This document shows positions 40,259-47,824 of a DNA stretch of 64,000 nt, in pieces. Where the stretch lies: contig JAPSGI010000005.1 in the NCBI GenBank assembly GCA_031177685.1, forward strand, positions 124,001 through 188,000, read 5' to 3'. The notes beneath the pieces are model-generated. The model worked only from the letters and a program-made list of their open reading frames with translations. It did not search any database and was not told where the DNA came from. The stretch comes from Solirubrobacteraceae bacterium (lineage in GTDB: Bacteria; Actinomycetota; Thermoleophilia; Solirubrobacterales; Solirubrobacteraceae). Position 1 is the stretch's first letter; the number at the start of each line of letters is the position of its first letter. The translations under genes and the position numbers were made by a program.

Positions 40259-41464
40259 ATGGAGCGCTCAGCGCAGCCGCGCTCGGCGGTGCCGGCGCCG
40301 GTCCGCGACTCGCTCGCCGCGCTCGTGGCCTCGCGCGCACTGGTGTGGGCCGTGGGAGTCACCGCGTTCGTGACCTACGGGACCCGCGACCCGCGCGTGC
40401 CCCACCTCGGGGCCGTAGCCGACGCGCTGGCCGCGCCGATCTCGCGCTGGGACTCCGTGCACTTCCAGACGATCGCGGCGCAGGGATACGTCCGCGAGGA
40501 CCTCGCCGCGTTCTTCCCGCTCTACCCGCTGGCCGCGCGCGCGGCGGGCTGGCTGACCGGCTCGCTGCTGGCCGGCGGGGCGCTGGTGTCGCTCGTCGCT
40601 TTCCTGGCCGGCCTGTACGCGGTCCACCGGCTCGCCGAGTTGGAGCTGGGCGCGGCGGCCGCGCGCCGGACGGTATGGCTGCTCGCCTTCTTCCCCGCGG
40701 CCCTGTTCTTCTCCGCCTTCTACACCGAGGCGCTGTATCTCGCGCTGACCGCCGGGGCGATCTACCTGGCGCGCACCGGGCGCTTCGCATGGGCGTGCGC
40801 GCTCGGCGCGCTGGCCAGCGCCACGCGCAACACGGGCGTGCTGGTGCTCGTGCCGATCGCGCTGCTCTACCTCTACGGCCCGCGGACCGATCGCCCGCCG
40901 GCGCCGGCGCGCGGCTGGCGCCCCCGTTATCCCGTACGAGCCGACCTCGCCTGGCTGGCGCTCGTGCCCGCGGGCCTCATCGCGTACTCGCTGTACCAGT
41001 GGGCGAAGTTCGACGACCCGCTGGCCACCTGGCACGTGCAGACGTTCTGGAGCCGCGGCTTCCACGGGCCGTTCAGCGCCGTCTGGTACGCAATCCCCGA
41101 GACGATCGAGGCCGCGGGCGAGCTCTTCACCGGCTCGAACGACACCTTCGAGTCGCCGGCGGCGAAGCTGGCGCTGTTCGGGGCGCTCGTCCTCGCCGCC
41201 GCCGGACTCGCCGGCGCCTTCCGTCGCCTCCCGATCGCCTACGGCGCGTACATGCTGGTCGCGCTCGTCCCGCCGCTGTCGAGCCCCTGGCCCGAGCACC
41301 CGCTGATGTCGTTCCCTCGCTTCCTCGCGGTGCTGTTCCCACTGCACATGTGGCTGGCCATCCACACGGCCGACCGCCGCCGCTTCGCGGCCGTCCTCGT
41401 CGTCTTCGCGGGCATGCTCGGCTTCCTGACCGCGAAGTTCGCGACGTGGGGGTGGGCCGGATGA
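40259..41464 (+). CDS. PIG-V-type polyprenol-dependent mannosyltransferase
   Basis: This 401-residue multi-span membrane protein resembles GT-C glycosyltransferases of the PIG-V/Mannosyl_trans2 family. The first extracytoplasmic loop has ISRWDSVHFQTIAAQGYV (residues ~60-77) and FFPLYPLAAR, where the acidic residue after W is the catalytic base candidate. Further on are YTEALYLAL and a C-terminal RFLAVLFPLHMWLA. It would transfer a sugar from a polyprenyl phosphate donor to a lipid or wall acceptor outside the membrane. It diverges from the LAXTG protein and converges with rmlB, in a cell-surface neighbourhood. Confidence 0.85.
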   Translation: MERSAQPRSAVPAPVRDSLAALVASRALVWAVGVTAFVTYGTRDPRVPHLGAVADALAAPISRWDSVHFQTIAAQGYVREDLAAFFPLYPLAARAAGWLTGSLLAGGALVSLVAFLAGLYAVHRLAELELGAAAARRTVWLLAFFPAALFFSAFYTEALYLALTAGAIYLARTGRFAWACALGALASATRNTGVLVLVPIALLYLYGPRTDRPPAPARGWRPRYPVRADLAWLALVPAGLIAYSLYQWAKFDDPLATWHVQTFWSRGFHGPFSAVWYAIPETIEAAGELFTGSNDTFESPAAKLALFGALVLAAAGLAGAFRRLPIAYGAYMLVALVPPLSSPWPEHPLMSFPRFLAVLFPLHMWLAIHTADRRRFAAVLVVFAGMLGFLTAKFATWGWAG

Positions 41465-41506
41465 GTACCTCTGCGGGGCGTCCCGCCCCGCGATCGACCG
41501 GTTGGG

Positions 41507-42523
41507 CTACGTCCGGTCGCCCTTAACTCGCAGGACTCGGCCGTACTGGCGCTCGTAGTACTCGCGGTACTCGCCCGAGCGGATGGGCTCCCACCACCAC
41601 GCGTTGTCGCGGTACCACGCGACGGTGCGCTCGAGGCCCTCGTCGAAGCGCACGCGCGGCTCCCAGCCGAGGCCGCGGACCTTCTCCGAGGACAGCGAGT
41701 AGCGGCGGTCGTGGCCGGGGCGGTCCGTGACGAACTCGATCAGCGATTCGTCGCGGCCGGTGTGGCGCAGGATCGCGTGTACGACCTCGAGGTTGGGGCA
41801 CTCGTCAGGGCCGCCGGCGTTGTAGACCTCGCCCGGCTCCCCGCGCTCCAGGACCGTGCCGATCGCGCGCGCGAAGTCCTCGACGTAGATCCAGTTGCGC
41901 ACGTTCATGCCGTCGCCGTACACGGGCAGCGGGTCGCCGGCCAGCGCGTTGAGGACCATCAGCGGGATCAGCTTCTCCGGGTACTGGTAGGGGCCGTAGT
42001 TGTTGGAGCCGCGCACGATCAGCGTCTCGGTCCCGAAGGTGTGGAAGTAGGAGGAGACGAGCAGGTCGGCGCCCGCCTTGCTCGCGCTGTAGGGCGACGA
42101 CGGCGCGAGCGGCGACTCCTCGGTGAACGTCCCCTCCTCGATCGAGCCGTAGACCTCGTCGGTGGAGACCTGCACGTGGCGCAGGCCGCGCTCGCGCGCC
42201 GCCTCCAGCAGCACGTACGTGCCGCGCCCGTTGGTGTCAACGAAGGCGTCGGGCTCGGCGATCGAGCGGTCGACGTGCGTCTCGGCCGCGAAGTTCACCA
42301 CGGCGTCGGCGCCGGCGATCGCCTCGGCGACCGCGGCGGCGTCCTCGATCGCGCCGCGCCGGAAGGAGAAGCCCGGCTCGGCGCGCAGGTCGCGCAGGTT
42401 CTCCTCGCGACCCGCGTAGGTGAGCTTGTCGAGCACCACGATCTCGTCGCCGTGCTCGCGCACCCGCTGGCGCGCGAACGCCGAGCCGATGAACCCGGCA
42501 CCGCCGCAGACGAGCAGCCTCAC
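41507..42523 (-). CDS. rmlB: dTDP-glucose 4,6-dehydratase
   Basis: This 338-residue extended SDR enzyme converts dTDP-glucose to dTDP-4-keto-6-deoxyglucose in dTDP-L-rhamnose synthesis. It has the NAD-binding GGAGFIG near residue 7, the catalytic STDEVYGS triad near residue 120 and YSASK near residue 145, with substrate-binding RGSNNYGPYQ and PGHDRRY. The length is standard. The GTG start overlaps the rmlD stop by 4 nt, so it is co-translated after rmlD. The C-terminal WYRDNAWWWEPIRSGEY is typical of RmlB. It converges with the mannosyltransferase gene. Confidence 0.96.
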   Translation of the reverse strand: MRLLVCGGAGFIGSAFARQRVREHGDEIVVLDKLTYAGREENLRDLRAEPGFSFRRGAIEDAAAVAEAIAGADAVVNFAAETHVDRSIAEPDAFVDTNGRGTYVLLEAARERGLRHVQVSTDEVYGSIEEGTFTEESPLAPSSPYSASKAGADLLVSSYFHTFGTETLIVRGSNNYGPYQYPEKLIPLMVLNALAGDPLPVYGDGMNVRNWIYVEDFARAIGTVLERGEPGEVYNAGGPDECPNLEVVHAILRHTGRDESLIEFVTDRPGHDRRYSLSSEKVRGLGWEPRVRFDEGLERTVAWYRDNAWWWEPIRSGEYREYYERQYGRVLRVKGDRT

Positions 42524-43359
42524 GCCGCCACCCGCTCCGCGAGGTACTCGGCGAGGCCGTCCTGCCAGGGCGCGAGCCGCGGCGCGTCGCGACGCTGACT
42601 GACCAGCACGCTGAACGCGGGCCGCGGTGCGGGCCGCGGGAACTCCTCGGTCGTGGTCTCCTCCGCGCGGCAGTCGACGCCCGCGGCGCGGAAGATCTCG
42701 CGCGCGAAGGCGTACCACGACGCCGCCCCGGTGCCCGCCACGTGGAAGGTCCCCGTGGCGCCGCCCGCGGCCAGCGCGACCAGCGCCGGCGCGAGGTGAC
42801 CGGTGTACGTCGGACACCCGATCTGGTCCCCGACCACGCGCACGACGTCGCGCTCGGTGCCCAGCGCCAGCATCGTCTCGACGAAGTTGCGCCCGCCCGT
42901 GCCGAACAGCCACGACGAGCGCACGATCGCGCGGGCGCCCGGCCCGTCGCCCACGGCTCGCTCGCCGGCGAGCTTGCTGCGCCCGTAGGCGGACAGCGGC
43001 GCGGTCGGGTCGGACTCCACGTACGGCGCGCCCTTGGTGCCGTCGAAGACGTAGTCGGAGGACACGTGGACGACGCCGGCACCCGCGCCGGTCGCCGCGG
43101 CGGCGACGTGGCCCGCCCCGTTCCCGTTGACGCGCGTCGCCTCCGCCTCGTCGGCCTCGGCGCCGTCCACGTCCGTCCACGCGGCGCAGTTGACGACCGC
43201 GCCGGGCGATGCGTCCGCGACGGCGCGGCGCACGGCCGACGCGTCGGTCACGTCCAGCTCCGCCCGGGGCAGGCCGACGACGTCATGGCCGGCCGCCTCG
43301 GCGACCCGCACGACGTCGCGGCCGAGCATTCCCCCGGCCCCGGTCACGAGCATGCGCAT
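42520..43359 (-). CDS. rmlD: dTDP-4-dehydrorhamnose reductase
   Basis: This 279-residue extended SDR enzyme carries out the last step to dTDP-L-rhamnose using NAD(P)H. It has the GAGGMLG nucleotide motif at residues 7-13, NCAAWTDVDGAE near residue 57, HVSSDYVFDG near 98 and the catalytic YGRSK near residue 125. The C-terminal substrate region includes RSSWLFGTGGRNFV. The gene is the first of the pair rmlD-rmlB. The start ATG at 43359 is taken; another in-frame ATG lies two codons inside. The zinc-ribbon protein gene lies 49 bp upstream with a hairpin between. Confidence 0.95.
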   Translation of the reverse strand: MRMLVTGAGGMLGRDVVRVAEAAGHDVVGLPRAELDVTDASAVRRAVADASPGAVVNCAAWTDVDGAEADEAEATRVNGNGAGHVAAAATGAGAGVVHVSSDYVFDGTKGAPYVESDPTAPLSAYGRSKLAGERAVGDGPGARAIVRSSWLFGTGGRNFVETMLALGTERDVVRVVGDQIGCPTYTGHLAPALVALAAGGATGTFHVAGTGAASWYAFAREIFRAAGVDCRAEETTTEEFPRPAPRPAFSVLVSQRRDAPRLAPWQDGLAEYLAERVAA

Positions 43360-43384
43360 GCCCTAAGGCATAGCGCAAAGCGGC

Positions 43385-43398
43385 GCTCCCGGCGGAGC
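43385..43398 (-). terminator. short hairpin between the zinc-ribbon gene and rmlD
   Basis: gctcc (43385-43389) and ggagc (43394-43398) pair around cggc. On the minus strand the stem lies just after the zinc-ribbon gene's stop codon at 43409 and is followed within a few bases by TTT. It may end the zinc-ribbon transcript before rmlD; the stem is only five pairs with partly complementary flanks. Confidence 0.35.
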
Positions 43399-43408
43399 GG
43401 CCGCCGTT

Positions 43409-43555
43409 CTAGTCGAGCTTGCCGATCTTGAAGATCTTCGTCCCGCAGTCGGGGCAGACGCCCTGGATGGCCGGGCGACCGTTCTTCATGGTCACCTGCT
43501 GGGCGTCCTTGATCTCGACCTTCTTGCGCTCCTTGACGCAATAACCCTGTGGCAT
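43409..43555 (-). CDS. DUF5679-like small zinc-ribbon protein
   Basis: This 48-residue protein matches the short actinobacterial DUF5679 family: GYCVKERKKVEIKDAQQVTM, then NGRPAIQGVCPDCGTKIFKIG. Family members usually carry two C-x-x-C knuckles. Here the second (CPDC) is intact but the first reads C-V-K-E, with Glu at the place of the second cysteine. The protein may bind zinc with three cysteines and one carboxylate, or not at all. A strong GGAGGAGGT Shine-Dalgarno and a good promoter precede the ATG at 43555. Function unknown; it sits between rmlD and rmlA without an obvious link. Confidence 0.8.
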   Translation of the reverse strand: MPQGYCVKERKKVEIKDAQQVTMKNGRPAIQGVCPDCGTKIFKIGKLD

Positions 43556-43587
43556 GAGCCACCTCCTCCGAGAGGGTTGACGCGACC

Positions 43588-43616
43588 ACCGTAGGGCAGG
43601 AAGCGGACGCTTCCAA
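43588..43616 (-). promoter_or_regulatory. promoter with embedded 16-bp inverted repeat for the zinc-ribbon gene
   Basis: On the minus strand -35 TTGGAA (43616-43611) and -10 TACGGT (43593-43588) are separated by the optimal 17 bp. The -35 and spacer contain ggaagcg-ga-cgcttcc (43599-43614), two perfect 7-bp arms around 2 bp, well placed for repressor binding. The predicted start is about 25 nt upstream of the ATG, leaving room for the strong Shine-Dalgarno. Confidence 0.55.
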
Positions 43617-43670
43617 GCCCATCGCGTAACAAACGTCACAAAGTCTGCGCCAAGCTGGCGGCGGGTGCGG

Positions 43671-44744
43671 CTAGAGAATGCCGATCTCGCTGTTGTCGCC
43701 CACCATGAAGCGGTAGGCGCGGGGCTGGCGGCCGTCGCGGCCGATCGACACGTTGCGCCCGAGCAGGGAGCTCTCCATGCGGCCGTCCAGCGCGCGCACG
43801 GACGAGCCGGCGAGCAGGATCGAGTGCTCGACCTCGGCCTGCTCGATCACGCACTCCTCGCCGATGGCGGTGTACGGGCCGACGTAGGCGTCGACCACGC
43901 GCGCCCCGGCGCCCACGATCGCCGGCCCGCGGACGTAGCTGCGCTCCAGCCGCGCACCCGGCTCGACGACGACGCGCCCGCCGATCTGGGAGTCGACCAG
44001 CTCGCCGTCCACGCGCGACTCGATCGTGTCGAGCACGAGGCGGTTGGCCTCGAGCATGTCCTCCAGGCGCCCGGTGTCCTTCCACCAGCCCTTGACGATG
44101 TGCGGCTCCACGCGCCGTCCGCCGTCCACCAGGTGCTGGATCGCGTCGGTGATCTCGAGCTCGCCGCGCCCGGACGGCGAGATCGCGCGCGCCGCCTCGT
44201 GGATCGCGGGGGTGAACATGTAGACGCCGACCAGCGCGAGGTCGGTGGCCGGACTCGACGGCTTCTCCGACAGGCGCACGACCTGCCCGCCGTCCAGCTC
44301 CGCCACCCCGTAGTTCTCGGGATCGGGCACCGCGGTGAGCAGGATCAGCGCCTCGGGCTCGTTGGTGCGGAACGCCGCCACCAGGTCCTCGATCCCGCCC
44401 TGCAGCAGGTTGTCGCCCAGGTACATGACGAAGGCGGAGTCGCCGAGGAACGGCTGGGCGGTCAGGACCGCGTGGGCCAGCCCCAGCGGCGCGTCCTGCT
44501 CGATGTAGGTGATGCCGACGCCGAAGCGCGAGCCGTCGCCCACGGCGGTACGGATCTCTCCGCCGGTCTCCGGCGCGACGATGATCCCCACCTCGCGGAT
44601 CCCCGCCGCGGCCATCGCCTCGATGCCGTAGAACAGCACCGGCTTGTTGGCCACGGGCACGAGCTGCTTGGCGGACGTGTGGGTGATCGGGCGCAGCCGC
44701 GTGCCCTTGCCGCCGGACAGGATCAGGCCTTTGAGGTCCTCCAC
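43671..44744 (-). CDS. rmlA: glucose-1-phosphate thymidylyltransferase, long form
   Basis: This 357-residue nucleotidyltransferase forms dTDP-glucose from glucose-1-phosphate and dTTP. The N-terminal domain has LSGGKGTRLRPIT (9-21), the metal motif YLGDN near 115, and SEKP near 153. A C-terminal left-handed beta-helix of hexapeptide repeats (about 240-357: GGRVVVEPGARLERSYVRGPAIVGAGARVVDAYVG) makes it the long form seen in StrD-type actinobacterial and archaeal enzymes. GTG start at 44744. It supplies RmlB and RmlD encoded downstream on the same strand; the 3,5-epimerase rmlC is not in the window. Confidence 0.92.
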   Translation of the reverse strand: MEDLKGLILSGGKGTRLRPITHTSAKQLVPVANKPVLFYGIEAMAAAGIREVGIIVAPETGGEIRTAVGDGSRFGVGITYIEQDAPLGLAHAVLTAQPFLGDSAFVMYLGDNLLQGGIEDLVAAFRTNEPEALILLTAVPDPENYGVAELDGGQVVRLSEKPSSPATDLALVGVYMFTPAIHEAARAISPSGRGELEITDAIQHLVDGGRRVEPHIVKGWWKDTGRLEDMLEANRLVLDTIESRVDGELVDSQIGGRVVVEPGARLERSYVRGPAIVGAGARVVDAYVGPYTAIGEECVIEQAEVEHSILLAGSSVRALDGRMESSLLGRNVSIGRDGRQPRAYRFMVGDNSEIGIL

Positions 44745-44762
44745 GCCGGGGACCGTAGCGGT

Positions 44763-45230
44763 TCAGTACGTCCCGGCCAGCTTGCGGTGATCCCACGTGG
44801 CACGCCGGCCGACCTCCACGAACTCCAGGCCCACGCGCTTGCGCGCCTGCGCGCGAAAGGCGTCGCGCATCGCGTCGAACTCGGGGCCCGTGCCGCTGTA
44901 GCGGTTCACCAGCGCGACCCCGACGCCGGCGACCGTCTCGACGTCGCGGTGCAGCCGCACCTCGGTGCGCAGCATCACGCCGCGCAGCTCCTCGTAGCGC
45001 TCGCCGTCCTCGACCTGCAGCGTGGCGCGCGGGTCGCGCTCGAGGTTGCGCGTCTTCTGCGACTTGGCGTAGGTCCACCCCCACAGGCAGCCGTCGCGCA
45101 CGACGTACCACAGCGGCATCAGGTGCGGCCAGCCGTCGTGCCCGTGGGTCGCCACGACCACCACGCGCTGCTCCTCCAGAAACGCCTCGACCTCTGCGTC
45201 GGTCATCCGGATCTGCTCGCGCCGGCTCAC
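44763..45230 (-). CDS. pyridoxamine 5'-phosphate oxidase-fold (F420/FMN split barrel) protein
   Basis: This 155-residue split-beta-barrel protein has the signature of PPOX-class, F420- or FMN-dependent proteins: MTDAEVEAFLEEQRVVVVATHGHDGWPHLMPLWY at the N-terminus (strands 1 and 2), WGWTYAKSQKTRNLERDPRATLQVEDG in the middle, and a C-terminal helix. The KSQKTRNLERDP segment is typical of cofactor-phosphate contacts. In Actinobacteria many such proteins use F420. Substrate unknown. GTG 45230 is taken; ATG 45206 would remove eight residues. It ends 18 bp before rmlA on the same strand. Confidence 0.8.
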   Translation of the reverse strand: MSRREQIRMTDAEVEAFLEEQRVVVVATHGHDGWPHLMPLWYVVRDGCLWGWTYAKSQKTRNLERDPRATLQVEDGERYEELRGVMLRTEVRLHRDVETVAGVGVALVNRYSGTGPEFDAMRDAFRAQARKRVGLEFVEVGRRATWDHRKLAGTY

Positions 45231-45241
45231 CGCCGCGCACC

Positions 45242-45943
45242 CTACCCGCGCCGGTCCGGTGGACTCGTCGCGCGGTGCGGCCGCTTGAAGCTTCCGACCA
45301 GTTCCATGAAATGCCCGGCGGTGGTGGGCGCCTCTTGCACGATGGCCAGCGAGGGGTCCCGCCGCGCCCAGTCGGCCAGGTCGAATGCTCGGTCGCGCGG
45401 CGCCCGGTTCAGGGCCGTCGCGAGGTGAGCCAGAGCCGCCTCGGCCATCTCGACCGTCGCCTTCGCCTCGCCGGCCACACGGCCAAACCAGCACGCCAAG
45501 CTGTAGTGGGCGCGGTACGAGACCCGGTCGTCTCTCGCGGCGACGATCACCCGATCCGCCTGCGCCTGAGCCCGCCTCACGTCTCCCAGTTCGTGCAGCG
45601 AGACCGCCGCGGCGATCCGGGTGCAGGGCTCGACGGTCTGCGCGAGGAACTCCCCGAGCTTGTCGTCGGGGCGCCGCGGACGCCGGACGAGAGGACGCCG
45701 CCAGCGCGACACGTCGCGGCGGAACGCGAGCCAGTCGAGCATCTGGCCGCAGTCGGCGAGCACCAGGGTGGCGACCTCCAGGGCCTGCGGCTCGGGCTGG
45801 GCCGCCTCGGTGCGCAGGCGGTGGGCCTCGATCGCGCCGTGCCGGTCCGCGGCGAGGTTCAGGAGCTGCGCGGCGAGCTGGAACCCGAGCCGGTAGTAGT
45901 TCGGGTCGGCCAGGTACGGCCGCTGCCTCGTCGGGTCTCTCAC
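45242..45943 (-). CDS. helical-repeat hypothetical protein
   Basis: This 233-residue, arginine- and alanine-rich protein has no signal peptide and is almost wholly helical, with helix pairs of about 34 residues (YYRLGFQLAAQLLNLAADRH, ALEVATLVLADCGQMLDWLAF, RVSYRAHYSLACWFGRVAGE, EAALAHLATALNRAP) that look like degenerate tetratricopeptide repeats. The last part (DRAFDLADWARRDPSLAIV) also occurs in TPR proteins. The GTG start overlaps the stop of the upstream TPR membrane protein by 4 nt, so the two are co-translated and probably interact. No enzymatic motif. Function unknown. Confidence 0.65.
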   Translation of the reverse strand: MRDPTRQRPYLADPNYYRLGFQLAAQLLNLAADRHGAIEAHRLRTEAAQPEPQALEVATLVLADCGQMLDWLAFRRDVSRWRRPLVRRPRRPDDKLGEFLAQTVEPCTRIAAAVSLHELGDVRRAQAQADRVIVAARDDRVSYRAHYSLACWFGRVAGEAKATVEMAEAALAHLATALNRAPRDRAFDLADWARRDPSLAIVQEAPTTAGHFMELVGSFKRPHRATSPPDRRG

Positions 45944-47226
45944 GGGCGCCTGATCTCCGTGAAGGCCTCGGCGAGGAGGTCGACGGCCCGGACGTACTGC
46001 CCGCTCAGCCGCGCCTCGGTCATGGCGAGGTTCAGGCGCGCCGCCCAGTTATGCGGGTCGAGGTCCCTCGCCCGCTCGTAGCACTCGCGCGCCTCGCCGT
46101 ACTCGCCCGCCATCTGCCGGTCGAGTCCTTCGCGCACGAGCGCGTAGGACTCGGCCGCGTCCGGCGACACGTCCTTGCCGCCCTCGATCGCGCGCGCGAC
46201 CTCGTACTGCACCCATACCGCGGCCGGCTTTGCCAGCTCGACGTAGTCCGCGGCCGTCGGTTCGCCCGTGGACGGGGAGCCCTCCCTGGACGCGTGCAGC
46301 GTGGCCGCGGCCATCAGCGTCCCGTCGCGCTCGAGGCTGAGCGTGGCGCTCGCGCGCGCGTCCAGCGCCGGCTCGACGACGCCCGCGACGGTGAGCCGCC
46401 GAATCGGAAGGAGCGTGTACAGCAGCTTGAGCAGCGCGGCGACGATCTTGGCCTGGTCGCCGATCTCGCTGGCGTTGTCCAGTGCGCTCTTGAGCCCGCG
46501 GTTGCGCGAGACCAGATCCGCGAAGCTCTCGCGGGGGGTCCCGAGATCGAGCTCGTGACCCGTGCCCTCGCGCTGCGCTTCGTCGCGCATGCGCGTCAGG
46601 CGCTGGCCGATCCGCGTGCTGAGCGCCGCGCCGACGCTCTTGCCTGACTTGTCGTCGAGCGCGTCCATGTTCAACCGGGGGCTGAGGATCCTGCGCACGC
46701 CCGGAAGCCGGACCAGGCGGGCATGCACGGGGCCGATGTATCCCAGGAGCAGGACGGTGAAGAACAGGGCGATCAGCAGTCCCGCCACGAGCGCGTACTG
46801 CGGCAGGGCATCCGCGACGTCGTCGACGACCCGGGCCGGCAGGCTCGCGGTCGTCTTGCGGATGCCCTTCCTGGCGCACCGCTCGGCCGGGTTCTTCTCC
46901 AGGGCGGACTTGTAGGCGGCCAGCGCATCGGCTTCGCGATGCACCGCGCGGTACGCGTCTCCGCGCGCACACAGCCGCTTCGCGTCGCGGGCGCTCGTGT
47001 CCGCGGGCGGCCGGTTGATCTCGGCGAGACCCCGCTTGGCGCACTCCAGAGCGGGATCGCGGCGTAGGAGGGTGACGTACTCCCGGGCCGCCGGCTTGGC
47101 CGCACCCGCCTCGCGCAGTGCGTCGGCGAGCGTGCACGGGTCGTCCGTAGCGGCGGCGGTCTGCGCCCGCGCGGGCGACGGGATGGCGAGCGCCGCCACG
47201 GCGAGAGCCGCGGCGGCCGACCTCAC
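45940..47226 (-). CDS. membrane protein with TPR domains
   Basis: This 428-residue protein has a signal sequence from the GTG at 47226 (cleavage after PARA near residue 22). Two cysteine-bearing helical repeats of TPR type lie outside (about 30-115: AAREYVTLLRRDPALECAKRGLAEI, ADALAAYKSALEKNPAERCARKGI). A membrane helix at ~143-163 and a cytoplasmic region with SADLVSRNRGLKSAL-type helices follow, and a C-terminal TPR is seen (REGLDRQMAGEYGEARECYERARDLDP). A TTG at 47247 could add seven residues. It overlaps the downstream helical-repeat gene by 4 nt. Seemingly a scaffold that spans the membrane; role unknown. Confidence 0.65.
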   Translation of the reverse strand: MRSAAAALAVAALAIPSPARAQTAAATDDPCTLADALREAGAAKPAAREYVTLLRRDPALECAKRGLAEINRPPADTSARDAKRLCARGDAYRAVHREADALAAYKSALEKNPAERCARKGIRKTTASLPARVVDDVADALPQYALVAGLLIALFFTVLLLGYIGPVHARLVRLPGVRRILSPRLNMDALDDKSGKSVGAALSTRIGQRLTRMRDEAQREGTGHELDLGTPRESFADLVSRNRGLKSALDNASEIGDQAKIVAALLKLLYTLLPIRRLTVAGVVEPALDARASATLSLERDGTLMAAATLHASREGSPSTGEPTAADYVELAKPAAVWVQYEVARAIEGGKDVSPDAAESYALVREGLDRQMAGEYGEARECYERARDLDPHNWAARLNLAMTEARLSGQYVRAVDLLAEAFTEIRRP

Positions 47227-47362
47227 ATTCGCCTGGCGCAACGACAAGGCCGCGCGACTCTCGCGGTCGCGACACGCGCTGTCAAGCCGAGCAGAGCGCG
47301 CAGCGCGACCTGATCGTCATCGCGCGGCCGGCCCGAGCGCGGCGCGGAATAGCCTCCCTGTG

Positions 47363-47824
47363 GTGAACCTCGCCGGCACGATCTACGGAACGGTGATCGC
47401 TACGGCCCTGGTCGCGGGGATGTCGGAGGACGACAGCCTCTCGGAGGGCGAGATCCTCCTCTCGCTCGCCGCGACGATGGTGGCGTTCTGGATCGCGCAC
47501 GCCTACGCCAACCTGCTGGCCGGCCACGCCTCCGGCGGGCGGCTGCCCACGTGGCGCCAGGTGCGCGCGGGACTGGCCCACGAGTGGTCGATCGTGCAGG
47601 CCGCCATGCCCGCCGCGGGCGCCCTGCTGCTCGGCGTGATCGGCATGCTGTCGCAGACGGCCGCGAAGGACACGGCGATCGGCATCGGCCTCGTGGGGCT
47701 CGCCGGCTGGGGCTGGATCCTGGCGCGCCGCGACCGGCTGAGCCCGGGCCGCGCGCTGGCCGTCGGGCTGGCCAGCGCGGCGCTGGGCGCCGTTGTGATC
47801 GCGGTCAAGCTCGCGGTCGACTAG
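47363..47824 (+). CDS. small four-span membrane protein
   Basis: This 153-residue protein has about four hydrophobic helices (roughly 5-20, 32-52, 82-100, 105-122 and a final one near 130-150), short polar loops and no known motif. The first loop is acidic (MSEDDSLSEGE). GTG codons at 47360 and 47363 are adjacent possible starts, with no Shine-Dalgarno; a TAGCCT -10-like element at 47350-47355 would give a leaderless message. It diverges from the TPR pair with 136 bp between. The stop overlaps the PafBC stop by 4 nt in the convergent direction. Function unknown. Confidence 0.65.
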   Translation: MNLAGTIYGTVIATALVAGMSEDDSLSEGEILLSLAATMVAFWIAHAYANLLAGHASGGRLPTWRQVRAGLAHEWSIVQAAMPAAGALLLGVIGMLSQTAAKDTAIGIGLVGLAGWGWILARRDRLSPGRALAVGLASAALGAVVIAVKLAVD

